A DNA stretch of 64,000 nucleotides from assembly GCF_021538615.1 (NCBI RefSeq), contig NZ_JAJHIZ010000003.1, positions 3,472,001 through 3,536,000 of the forward strand, written 5' to 3'. The number at the start of each line of letters is the position of its first letter. Position 1 is the stretch's first letter. This document shows, one piece after another, positions 50,892 through 59,023 of this stretch. The notes under the pieces are model-generated. The model was not told the DNA's origin. It did no database searches and was given only the letters and a program-made list of their open reading frames with translations. The translations under genes and the position numbers were made by a program. The DNA is from Niabella agricola. Lineage in GTDB: Bacteria; Bacteroidota; Bacteroidia; Chitinophagales; Chitinophagaceae.

Positions 50892-52133
50892 ATGAGCAAT
50901 CATCGTTTTCAATACCTGTTTATATCCTGTTTTTTGGCCGCTCTGTTAGTTTTTATAGCGGCTTGTCAGAAGCGGGCGGATTATAATGATCCATTGTCGA
51001 ACGATACATCAAAACCCGGAACGATCACCAACGTTAAAGTAACTAATTTTAACGGCGGGGCCTATGTAACCTATGATCTGCCGCAATCGGAGAATATCCT
51101 GTACGTAAAAGCCAATTATACCATCAACGATAAAACCGGTGCAACGCTGGAAACAAAGTCCAGCTATTATTCCGATACGCTTACGGTAAACGGATTTGCA
51201 GAAAAAAAAGAATATGAGGTTACGTTACGGGTGGTCAGCCGTGCCAATGTGGAATCCGATCCTGTAACCGTAAAAGTGTACCCGGATACACCGGTATACC
51301 GGGTAGTAGCACAAACCCTGGCAATGACCCCGGATTTTGCCGGCGTGCGCGTAAACGGTATCAACCGCCTGCAGCAAAATGTGGGCGTGGTCTTTTTATA
51401 CAATGATCCGTATTTTAAAAAATATACCATCCGGCAACAAACATTTTCCAATTTTAAGGAGATCAGTTTCGCCGCAAGAGGGTTTGATACCCTGCCCAAA
51501 CCGGTGGCCGTATATACTACAGATCAATGGGGCAATCATTCAGATACCATCTTTAAAACCATCAGCCCGCTTTATGAGATCACACTGGACAAAAGCCGGT
51601 TCTTTGAGTACCACCTGGGTAGCGACAGTCCAACAGATCAGTATGGCTGGTTAACACCTTATATGTGGGACGGTAACGCAGGATCCGGCTGGCATACCAA
51701 CCAGCGCGTACCGTATGTGTTGCCACCTACAACCAGCTTCGGGATGGGCGTGTCCGCCAAACTCAGCCGATTTAAACTGTGGCCCAGGGACGGGTACCTT
51801 TGGGGGCATGGGAATCCTAAAACATTTACCCTGTGGGGGTCCAATGCCGAACAGCCGGGTGATTTCAAGCCACCGATGACAGCGGCGGAAGGCACTGTCA
51901 TCGGAGATTGGGTCAATATCGGCAACTACCGGTACCCGGATCCACCATCCGGAAATCCACCATCGGCAGCCACCGATGCAGACCGGGCATGGGCCAACCA
52001 GGGAACCGAGTTCAATGTGTCCTTTGCTGCTCCCAGGGTGCGGTTTATGCGTGTGGTTGTTCCGGAAAACTGGGGTGGTGATAATACATTTGCGCATATT
52101 ATGGAACTCACTTTTTACGGCGATCCCAGATAA
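50892..52133 (+). CDS. DUF4959/DUF5126/DUF5000-type surface lipoprotein
   Basis: A 413-aa lipoprotein (signal to FIAACQ; lipobox AAC, Cys25). The N-terminal half has two fibronectin-like beta domains (GTITNVKVTNFNGGAYVTYDLP, then the TPVYRVVAQTLAMTPDFAGVRV domain), matching DUF4959 and DUF5126. The C-terminal third (LWPRDGYLWGHGNPKTFTLWG to RFMRVVVPENWGG) is a DUF5000 discoidin-like carbohydrate-binding domain. Such surface glycan-binding proteins help SusD collect glycans. Adjacent to SusD (26 bases). Confidence 0.82.
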   Translation: MSNHRFQYLFISCFLAALLVFIAACQKRADYNDPLSNDTSKPGTITNVKVTNFNGGAYVTYDLPQSENILYVKANYTINDKTGATLETKSSYYSDTLTVNGFAEKKEYEVTLRVVSRANVESDPVTVKVYPDTPVYRVVAQTLAMTPDFAGVRVNGINRLQQNVGVVFLYNDPYFKKYTIRQQTFSNFKEISFAARGFDTLPKPVAVYTTDQWGNHSDTIFKTISPLYEITLDKSRFFEYHLGSDSPTDQYGWLTPYMWDGNAGSGWHTNQRVPYVLPPTTSFGMGVSAKLSRFKLWPRDGYLWGHGNPKTFTLWGSNAEQPGDFKPPMTAAEGTVIGDWVNIGNYRYPDPPSGNPPSAATDADRAWANQGTEFNVSFAAPRVRFMRVVVPENWGGDNTFAHIMELTFYGDPR

Positions 52134-52167
52134 GTTTATTTTTTATCATTTAATGTAAGAACGGGCT

Positions 52168-53391
52168 ATGAATACTATAAAAACAATTTTAATTTTTGCG
52201 CTCTGCGGAATATGGATCAGCAGCGTGTACACGGGGTGCAGCCGGCAGGCCGATGATTATAAAAAGTACCTGGATAATAAAGAGATCACCTATACGGGAA
52301 CCATTACCGGCCTTCGTGCCAAACCCGGAAATTTACGGGTACAGCTGGAATGGAATCCCAGCCCCGATCCTTCTATTTCAAAATATGTGATCTATTGGAA
52401 CAATGGTAACGACTCATTGGTATTGCCTGCCACCAGTAGCAATACTTCCGATACAATCCGCGCGCTCATTACCGCCAACCTGCAGGAATCCAATGTTCAG
52501 AACTTTACCCTGTATACATATGATGCCAGGGGAAACCGTTCCATCGGACAAAAAACACCGGTTGTAAAATTATACGGCCCCATTTACGAATCCTCGCTGT
52601 ACAACCGGCAACTGAATGCAGCAAACCCGCTGGAGCTGGTGGGCACAGATTCCATCCGGCTTTTTTTTACCAAAACAGATTCTTCCAATATTTTTTCGAA
52701 ACTGTGGTACTACAAGCAAAGCGGCAAACTCGATAGTGTCCTTTTTAAAGGAGATGTAACAACCATACCCCTTTTTAAACCGGGGACAAAGCTATGGATC
52801 CGGTCCTATTTCTTACCCTCCTCAAATGCCATAGATACGTTTCAAGTGCCCCAGCCGGATACTTTGTCCCTTGCCATCCAGATGCCGGTTCCTAAAAACC
52901 TGTTTGCGGTGGTCCACAATGCATACGATATGGCCAATTATGAAGACCAGACCGGCGTTTTCCGTTTGTGGAATGGAAGCGTTGGGCCTCAGGAATATCC
53001 GAATATTTATCATAATTCAGGAACGCCTCCCTTGCCTGGTACCATTAGTTTTGATATGGGAAAAATCTATACCGACCTTTCCGCAATTGAAGAAACAGGT
53101 AGGAATTGTTGTAACAACCCGGCTAAATTCGAGGTATGGGGCATAGCCGATACCACGGGTGCCTTCCCGGCAATGCCAGGCAATGACCCGCAATGGGCAA
53201 ACCAGATGCATGCGAAGGGCTGGACGCTGCTTGCAGATGCGGTTCGAACCGATGACGGTATTAACGCTGTGAAATTTAATTTCATCAGCAACCCGCCCCC
53301 GATCCGGTTTATCCGTGTTCGGTTTAAAGCAACCGTCAATAATTCGAATTATGTAAATCTTAGTCAGCTTAGTTTCTGGTACCGGTTGTAA
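52168..53391 (+). CDS. DUF4998-type surface lipoprotein with discoidin-like domain
   Basis: A 407-aa lipoprotein with signal ILIFALCGIWISSVYTGC (lipobox TGC, Cys23). A DUF4998-like fibronectin-type domain (ITGLRAKPGNLRVQLEWNPSPDPSISKYVIYWNNG) is followed by a middle beta domain and a C-terminal DUF5000-like unit (FEVWGIADTTGAFP to IRFIRVRFKATVNNSNYVNLSQLSFW), the same order as its neighbour. Together they form a pair of surface glycan-binding proteins. It lies 34 bases downstream of the first and 119 bases before the fucosidase. Confidence 0.8.
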   Translation: MNTIKTILIFALCGIWISSVYTGCSRQADDYKKYLDNKEITYTGTITGLRAKPGNLRVQLEWNPSPDPSISKYVIYWNNGNDSLVLPATSSNTSDTIRALITANLQESNVQNFTLYTYDARGNRSIGQKTPVVKLYGPIYESSLYNRQLNAANPLELVGTDSIRLFFTKTDSSNIFSKLWYYKQSGKLDSVLFKGDVTTIPLFKPGTKLWIRSYFLPSSNAIDTFQVPQPDTLSLAIQMPVPKNLFAVVHNAYDMANYEDQTGVFRLWNGSVGPQEYPNIYHNSGTPPLPGTISFDMGKIYTDLSAIEETGRNCCNNPAKFEVWGIADTTGAFPAMPGNDPQWANQMHAKGWTLLADAVRTDDGINAVKFNFISNPPPIRFIRVRFKATVNNSNYVNLSQLSFWYRL

Positions 53392-53510
53392 AGCGGTATT
53401 GGATTCAAAAACAGCGCGCATCTTCGTCATGAATAACCGGTGTAACGTGTACAAGCCGCCTGCTACCAGGTTTGCACCTGTCAGGTTTAACCATATATAA
53501 ATTTTAAAAA

Positions 53511-54875
53511 ATGAAAAAAACAGTATTGATTCTACTTGGCTGGTGCTGCCTGCTGAGCACAAATGCGGGGGCCCAGCAAAAGTCCATCTTTAATGAAACC
53601 CCACAGCAAAAAAAACAACGCATGCAATGGTGGGAGGATGCCCGTTTTGGAATGTTTATTCACTGGGGATTATACGCGCTTCCGGCCAGACATGAATGGG
53701 TTAAAAATTATGAACAGATCACCAATGCCGGGTATCAGAAATATTTTGACAATTTTAATCCCGATAAATTTGATCCCAAAACATGGGCGCGTGAAGCAAA
53801 GAACGCCGGCATGAAATATGCAGTATTAACGACTAAACATCATGAAGGGTTTTGTCTTTTTGATTCGAAGTACACCGATTACAAATCCACCAATACTGCG
53901 GCCAAACGCGACCTGGTAAAGGAGTTTGTAGATGCCTTCCGGGCGGAAGGTATCCGGATCGGTTTTTACTATTCGCTCATCGACTGGCATCATCCGGATT
54001 TTACCATCGATGGGGTACATCCGCAACGGATTGATAAAGGTACCGAAGCTGATTATGCCGCCGCAAACAAGGGGAAGGATATGAAAAGGTACCAGCAGTA
54101 TCTTAAAAACCAGATCACTGAACTGCTGACCATGTACGGGAAAATTGATATCCTCTGGCTGGACTTTTCCTATCCCGGAACATTTGGAAAAGGGCGAAAC
54201 GACTGGGCTTCCATGGACCTGATCAAAACTATCCGGAAACTGCAACCACAGATTATCCTGGACAACCGTATGGATCTGAATGACTATACCGACGGGTATG
54301 ATTTTGAAACACCAGAGCAGGTAAAGCCCGAGGAGCTGACCAAATACAAAGGCAAGTATTGGGAAACCTGTCAGACCTTTTCCGGTTCCTGGGGGTATCA
54401 TCGCGATGAGCATACCTGGAAGAATCAGCGGCAGTTGCTCGATCTGCTGATCACGTCAGTAGCCAATGGCGGCAATCTGATCCTGAATGTAGGCCCCACT
54501 GCAAGAGGGCAATTTGATTACCGGGCTAACCGCGCACTGGATAGCCTTGGATACTGGATGGATGCCAATCAGCGTTCAATATACAACTGTACCTACCCCG
54601 CGGATGCCTATGTTTTACCGGAAACATCAAATATGCGGGTGACTTATAATCCGCATACAAAACGTCTGTACCTGCACCTGTTTGATTACCCTGCCGACGG
54701 AAAGCTGACCCTGCCCGGTTACAAGGGTAAAATAAAGTACGCTCAGTTCCTGCATGATGCTTCGGAAATACAGTACACAACCTCGGGGAATGACCTGGAA
54801 CTGAAATTGCCGCCGCAAAAGCCGCCGTATGCGGTTCCTGTAATCGAACTGATGCTCGCCAATAACTTAGAATAG
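53511..54875 (+). CDS. GH29 alpha-L-fucosidase
   Basis: A 454-aa exported glycoside hydrolase of family GH29 that removes alpha-L-fucose from glycan ends by a retaining mechanism. Signal peptide residues 1-22 (ending NAGAQ). The catalytic barrel shows WWEDARFGMFIHWGLYALP, TTKHHEGF (107-114), the nucleophile Asp218 in ILWLDFSYP and, further on, WETCQTFSGSWGYHRDE. A short C-terminal beta domain ends the protein. It is periplasmic or surface-exposed. Last gene of the PUL, with a terminator after it; the 119-base gap before it holds a CAGGT-TTGC-ACCTG hairpin but no clear promoter. Confidence 0.95.
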   Translation: MKKTVLILLGWCCLLSTNAGAQQKSIFNETPQQKKQRMQWWEDARFGMFIHWGLYALPARHEWVKNYEQITNAGYQKYFDNFNPDKFDPKTWAREAKNAGMKYAVLTTKHHEGFCLFDSKYTDYKSTNTAAKRDLVKEFVDAFRAEGIRIGFYYSLIDWHHPDFTIDGVHPQRIDKGTEADYAAANKGKDMKRYQQYLKNQITELLTMYGKIDILWLDFSYPGTFGKGRNDWASMDLIKTIRKLQPQIILDNRMDLNDYTDGYDFETPEQVKPEELTKYKGKYWETCQTFSGSWGYHRDEHTWKNQRQLLDLLITSVANGGNLILNVGPTARGQFDYRANRALDSLGYWMDANQRSIYNCTYPADAYVLPETSNMRVTYNPHTKRLYLHLFDYPADGKLTLPGYKGKIKYAQFLHDASEIQYTTSGNDLELKLPPQKPPYAVPVIELMLANNLE

Positions 54876-54909
54876 CAGCACAATAAAGTTGGAGGGGACA
54901 TTGGCTCCG

Positions 54910-54945
54910 GGCTGTCTTCAGGAATCTGAGACAGCCTTTTTTTTT
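54910..54945 (+). terminator. Terminator of the fucosidase PUL
   Basis: GGCTGTCT (54910-54917) pairs perfectly with AGACAGCC (54929-54936), followed by nine T. Confidence 0.9.
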
Positions 54946-55072
54946 CCGACCGGTTTGAGGATCCTAAGAGCGATGCCCAGATGCTGGCAGCCATATCTGG
55001 CAATCGTACGATAGTGCCATAACCGGAGTGAAGATACCAGCATCCCTTCCGGATAGGCGAAACGGACAAAAG

Positions 55073-55102
55073 CTTGTTTTTTTAAAATAAAATGTATATT
55101 TA
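55073..55102 (+). promoter_or_regulatory. Possible promoter of the M12 peptidase gene
   Basis: CTTG (55073-55076), an 18-base spacer and TATATTTA (55095-55102), one base off TAnnTTTG. It predicts a leader of about 160 bases. Confidence 0.35.
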
Positions 55103-55268
55103 TAGAGCTTTTATATGAAGGAGCATTGGATCCGTAACGATCTGTTTTGATACAGGTATAAATTGTTTTACATGAGAAAGAATCCGGAAATTCCCTGTGT
55201 TCAGGGATCGGCCCCTGACGCTGATTGCCCTTAAACCACAATTATTCACCAAATCAAATACCCAAATT

Positions 55269-56060
55269 ATGAAACAAGTTAAAATGGCCCTATTGCTGCT
55301 GGCGGCAACCGGCGCGTTTACTGCCTGCCAGAAAAGCGGAGTAAATGAACAGAAGGATGAACAGCCGGAAGCAGTTGCAGTTATTGCTCCCGAATTCCTG
55401 AACCTGAAGGTTTGCACCGAACTTTACCCCGAAGGAGTATCATCAAGAGGAGCAACCATTAAAGCAAAGCAGTGGCCGAACGGAACCACTCTTACGGTGA
55501 GTTTGAATGGCGGTACAGCATTTGTAAGAAGCAAGGTGATCCAATTCGCAAAGCAATGGGAAACCTATGCCAACATAAAATTCAATTTTGTTACCAATGA
55601 CCGGAAAGCCCCCATCCGCGTAACCTTTTCTCCCGGTGGGTCCTGGTCGTATATAGGTACCGATGCGTACGCCATAAAAGGTGGTAAAGCCACCATGAAT
55701 TTCGGATGGTTCGATAATTCAACACCTGATAACGAGTTTAGCCGTGTGGCCATCCACGAATTTGGCCATGCATTGGGAATGATCCACGAACACCAGCATC
55801 CGCTGGCCGACATTCCCTGGGACAGGCCCAAAGTTTATGAATATTATAAACAAACGCAGGGCTGGACCACGCAACAGGTGGATGTTAACATTTTTCAGAA
55901 GTACAGCACCACTGAAACAAATTACAGCGCCTATGATATGGCTTCGATCATGCATTACCCGGTACAGGAGGAGCTGACAATCGGCGATTTTGCGGTGGGC
56001 TGGAATACGGTGCTTTCTTCCACCGATAAATCATTTATCGGCACGGTTTATCCAAAATAA
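55269..56060 (+). CDS. Astacin-like M12 family metallopeptidase lipoprotein
   Basis: A 263-aa lipoprotein (signal LLLLAATGAFTAC, Cys20). The catalytic domain has the zinc motif HEFGHALGMIH (His163, His167, His173, metzincin type) and the Met-turn SIMHYP (226-231), giving an astacin-type fold. The substrate is a protein or peptide outside the cell; relatives are found in many predatory or polysaccharide-degrading Bacteroidota. The ATG at 55269 is preferred over a GTG at 55197, which would put 24 polar residues before the signal. Monocistronic, with a terminator after it. Confidence 0.88.
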   Translation: MKQVKMALLLLAATGAFTACQKSGVNEQKDEQPEAVAVIAPEFLNLKVCTELYPEGVSSRGATIKAKQWPNGTTLTVSLNGGTAFVRSKVIQFAKQWETYANIKFNFVTNDRKAPIRVTFSPGGSWSYIGTDAYAIKGGKATMNFGWFDNSTPDNEFSRVAIHEFGHALGMIHEHQHPLADIPWDRPKVYEYYKQTQGWTTQQVDVNIFQKYSTTETNYSAYDMASIMHYPVQEELTIGDFAVGWNTVLSSTDKSFIGTVYPK

Positions 56061-56079
56061 ACATGCCGGTATTTGAAGT

Positions 56080-56117
56080 GTACCCGGTCGAGCGCGGCAG
56101 TGGCCGGGTACTTTTTT
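56080..56117 (+). terminator. Terminator of the M12 peptidase gene
   Basis: GTACCCGG (56080-56087) pairs with CCGGGTAC (56104-56111), followed by TTTTTT (56112-56117). The T run is also part of the next promoter's -33 element. Confidence 0.85.
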
Positions 56118-56142
56118 GAATAAGCGCAAAACCTTAATTTTA
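56115..56142 (+). promoter_or_regulatory. Promoter of the beta-barrel gene, overlapping a terminator
   Basis: TTTG (56115-56118), a 16-base spacer, TAATTTTA (56135-56142) and six bases to the ATG. It makes the TTG at 56116 an unlikely start. Confidence 0.5.
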
Positions 56143-56148
56143 GGTGAT

Positions 56149-57030
56149 ATGGGTTTATTAAGGATCTTAATTATCGGACTGCTGCTGCAATGCTGGAATG
56201 CCCTTCCGCTTCATGCGCAAAAAAATGAAATCAGTCTTTCAACCGGTTACAGTACCTCTAATCTGCACTGGTCGATTGCGGGAAACAAAAATGGAAGCGA
56301 TCCGGATATTCTATCTGAGCTGATATGGCATCGGCTGCGGGGGACATTATGGAATGCCACAGGTCGCTATTATTTTAATAACCGCTGGGGGATGGAGCTC
56401 AATGCCGGATACAGCAATATTGAAAAAGGAAGAGTGATAGACCGCGATTATGCCGATGACGGCCGTCAGGGTAATTATTATAACGAACAGTTCAACAGCA
56501 GAGGGAAAGATCTTACAGCGGAAGCGGCTGTAAACTATGATATAGGATCTGTTGCAGATTTTCAGATGCGCCCCTTTGTCGGCTATACATTAAAAAAACA
56601 GGAAGCGCTGTTAATCGGAGATGAAGAAAGCGTGCGCGATCTGCACAGTTCTTATAAAACAACGTGGATGGGGGTGTGCGCAGGTTTGAACGCTATGGGT
56701 GTCTTTGACCGGTTCGATATCCGCTTCAATTGCTCCGGAGGCCTTTTAAACTACAAGGCAACAGCCTTATGGAACCTGATTGATAAATTTGCAAAGCCCG
56801 TTAGCTTCCGGCATCATACGAACGCATACCAGGTTGGCGGCGGCGTGGAAATGGGTTACGCGCTCCGGCAAAAAGTAAGAATAATGGGGTATTACCGCAT
56901 TGTACATGCTGACGCATGGAAAGGTACAGACAGGGCTTACTATACCGATGGTAGCACGATCGACACTCGGCTGAACTGGGTAACCACTACCAGTGTTGCT
57001 TTCGGGGCCGGCCTGGGATACCTGTTTTAA
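56149..57030 (+). CDS. Outer-membrane beta-barrel protein of unknown function
   Basis: A 293-aa exported protein with a signal peptide (LLRILIIGLLLQCWNALPLHAQ, residues 3-24) and a pattern of alternating residues consistent with a 10- to 12-strand barrel; it ends TTTSVAFGAGLGYLF with the terminal Phe that BamA recognises. The opening 'EISLSTGYSTSNLHWSI' resembles omptin/Pom-type barrels, but I cannot assign a family, and the omptin catalytic residues are not evident. The promoter upstream overlaps the terminator of the peptidase gene. A long gene-free stretch follows. Confidence 0.65.
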   Translation: MGLLRILIIGLLLQCWNALPLHAQKNEISLSTGYSTSNLHWSIAGNKNGSDPDILSELIWHRLRGTLWNATGRYYFNNRWGMELNAGYSNIEKGRVIDRDYADDGRQGNYYNEQFNSRGKDLTAEAAVNYDIGSVADFQMRPFVGYTLKKQEALLIGDEESVRDLHSSYKTTWMGVCAGLNAMGVFDRFDIRFNCSGGLLNYKATALWNLIDKFAKPVSFRHHTNAYQVGGGVEMGYALRQKVRIMGYYRIVHADAWKGTDRAYYTDGSTIDTRLNWVTTTSVAFGAGLGYLF

Positions 57031-57349
57031 TCGCCTGTTCATCGCTTTCAGTCAACACCGGAACCATTCCCTGCCCTTCGCTAACCGGCCATAAATCCTC
57101 TTAATATAAAAGTAGTTGTTTATCTTTTGCGGATTTACGCGGGAAAGATAGGGTCCACTTCATGCAGTGGACCGAATGCTCTGGATTTTTCCATATTAAC
57201 CGCTGCCGGGTCCGGGAATGTTAATGGTTTGATTTCCTGGTTTTTTAGAAAAAATTTATTTTTCTTGTTTATTTATGAATAAATACTATTTTTATTGCGA
57301 TTGTGAGCATTAAAATTGTATTTATTTAACCAGACTAATTAGCGGAACG
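57031..57349. other. AT-rich intergenic region with an 8-bp hairpin
   Basis: 319 bases without a gene. GGTCCACT (57152-57159) pairs perfectly with AGTGGACC (57166-57173), loop TCATGC, with no T tail. Downstream the DNA becomes very AT-rich (57240-57340), with a TTTATT-TATG-AATAAA palindrome; the glycosyltransferase promoter is probably there, but no box fits well. Confidence 0.45.
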
Positions 57350-58630
57350 ATGCATTACGGTATCATTACGTTCGGTTCCAGGGGAGATGTACAGCCCTAT
57401 ATCGCACTGGCTCTGGAACTCAAGGAACAAGGAAACAGTGTAAGTATTGTGGGAAATGAGAATTTCTCTGATTTTGTACCACAATACGGGATTCCCTTTT
57501 ATCCGCTTCCAGTGGATTCGCAGAAAATACTGCAATCTCCGGAAATAGCAGGTATTCTTAAATCCGGCAATGTGATCACATATCTGCGGGAGTTAGGAAA
57601 GATCATCCGGAAAGGCCAGAGAGCCGTACTGGAAAATATGGTGCATTATTGCGAAAATTTTGAGGTGCTGATCGCAACCCCACTTACTGTGGCATGGGTA
57701 TTTTCGGTAGCAGAACGTTTGAAAAAGCCCTGGGCGATTGTTCAGTTAACCGTTCCTTCGGTACCAACAGCGGTGTTCCCATACCTGGGACTTGATTTTT
57801 TCAATGCTCCGATTTATAACCGGTTTACATACCGGTTGATGCGGTGGCTTTTCTGGAAAGAACATAAAAAAGATGTTCAGGAACAGCGGGCACTGCTAAA
57901 ACTGCCACCACTTGAAGAACCATTACCCAAGAAGATCGATGAGCAGCAGGTGCTGCAGTTACATGCGTTCAGCCGTTTTTTGCTTGAGCGGCCTGCAGAC
58001 TGGCCACAGGAAGCGGACATCACCGGCTTTTTAGATCTGAAGGCCGGAAAAGAGGCCGGCACAACGGATGCGATTACCAGGTGGCTGGAGCGGGGAACGC
58101 CACCCATCTATATTGGTTTTGGAAGTTTCCCCGTGCCGGATCCTGCCATTTTTTATGGGATTCTGGAACATTTACTAAACCAAACCGACGAGCGTTATAT
58201 TTTTTGCCAGGGCTGGAGTGAGGCAACAGCGCTGCCTAAAAGTGAGCGGCTGTTTGAAGTAAAGGCAGTAGACCATGCCTGGTTATTTCCGCAATGCAAA
58301 TTGGTTGTTGTGCATGGTGGTATTGGAACGGTTGGTGCCGGGCTCCGGGCCAAAATACCGGTCGTGGTTGTTTCCGTTTTGGGCGATCAGCCAATCTGGG
58401 GGAGGTTTGTGAAACGGAAAGGCTGGGGGGCGCATCTCCCTTTTAAGAAACTAACGGCGCAAAAACTTTTAGATGCCATCCGGGCTGCCGACCAGGATGC
58501 GATCAGAGCTTCTGTGCTGAAGGTGGGCCGTTTGATGGAAGCGGAGAACGGTGCTGCAGAAGCGGCTTCCAGGCTGGAAGCCTATTTTAAAATACCAGTA
58601 CAGCCGATCCGGATGCCGGCAAGCGTTTAG
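57350..58630 (+). CDS. GT1 family glycosyltransferase (sterol/UDP-glucosyltransferase type)
   Basis: A 426-aa GT-B fold enzyme. The N-terminal HYGIITFGSRGDVQPYIALALEL is the signature of the GT1 branch that includes sterol 3-beta-glucosyltransferases and macrolide/flavonoid glycosyltransferases. The C-terminal donor-binding part shows VVHGGIGTVGAGLRAKIPVVVVSVLGDQPIWG with the conserved His-Gly-Gly and Asp-Gln. Cytoplasmic. The acceptor is probably a small hydrophobic molecule. It stands alone. Full length, ATG start. Confidence 0.9.
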   Translation: MHYGIITFGSRGDVQPYIALALELKEQGNSVSIVGNENFSDFVPQYGIPFYPLPVDSQKILQSPEIAGILKSGNVITYLRELGKIIRKGQRAVLENMVHYCENFEVLIATPLTVAWVFSVAERLKKPWAIVQLTVPSVPTAVFPYLGLDFFNAPIYNRFTYRLMRWLFWKEHKKDVQEQRALLKLPPLEEPLPKKIDEQQVLQLHAFSRFLLERPADWPQEADITGFLDLKAGKEAGTTDAITRWLERGTPPIYIGFGSFPVPDPAIFYGILEHLLNQTDERYIFCQGWSEATALPKSERLFEVKAVDHAWLFPQCKLVVVHGGIGTVGAGLRAKIPVVVVSVLGDQPIWGRFVKRKGWGAHLPFKKLTAQKLLDAIRAADQDAIRASVLKVGRLMEAENGAAEAASRLEAYFKIPVQPIRMPASV

Positions 58631-59023
58631 GAATATTGGTAAAGATTACCGCCGCATAGTCAACGCGGTGTTTTATTGCCACAGATACGCAGATTACGCC
58701 TTGCAGAATCAATTTATCGTTGTAGCCTTGAAGTCTGGGGCCCGGTCTTCCATTAAGCTGTGTTGTAAAAGGCATGCAGCGCTGTTTTTATGGCTGTAAA
58801 TTTTTGAGATTACGTTTCAAATCTGCGTATCTATGCCCATAGGTATCGTCTGAACAGCTGGCCCTGGTTGGATTGGCAGATAAAAGGAATGCAAGGATTT
58901 CCGTCGCTCATTTTGAACTTGCCACGGATAAGATTGGGAAATTAAACCAGCGTGGATCCGCGTTGTGTTTTAACTGCGGAGATCAGCAGGAAACAAAAAT
59001 CTGTTTAACCAATGAACAACACA
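58631..59023. other. Intergenic region carrying a dispersed inverted repeat
   Basis: 393 bases between convergent genes. No convincing frame. It holds the inverted repeat of 58680-58835 and, further on, a related-looking CCACGGATAAG...TGGATCCGCG stretch around 58920-58970. No T-tailed terminator is seen. Confidence 0.5.
58680..58835. repeat. Inverted-repeat element, REP-like
   Basis: CACAGATACGCAGATT (58680-58695) and AATCTGCGTATCTATG (58820-58835) are complementary at 15 of 16 positions, with 124 bases between. The wording matches dispersed 'CACAGATTCGCAGATT' repeats found in many Bacteroidota genomes (general knowledge). Confidence 0.6.

Larger units (their letters stand above)
54876..55268. 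other. Intergenic region with terminator and long leader
   Basis: 393 bases without a gene. It starts with the PUL terminator, then holds a CCAGAT/ATCTGG stem around 54973-55000, and a probable promoter at 55073-55102 that would give the M12 peptidase gene a leader of about 150 bases. I see no frame worth calling. Confidence 0.5.

Noticed and set aside
55197..55268. Upstream GTG start for the M12 peptidase
   Set aside because: It would add 24 polar residues in front of a clear lipoprotein signal.
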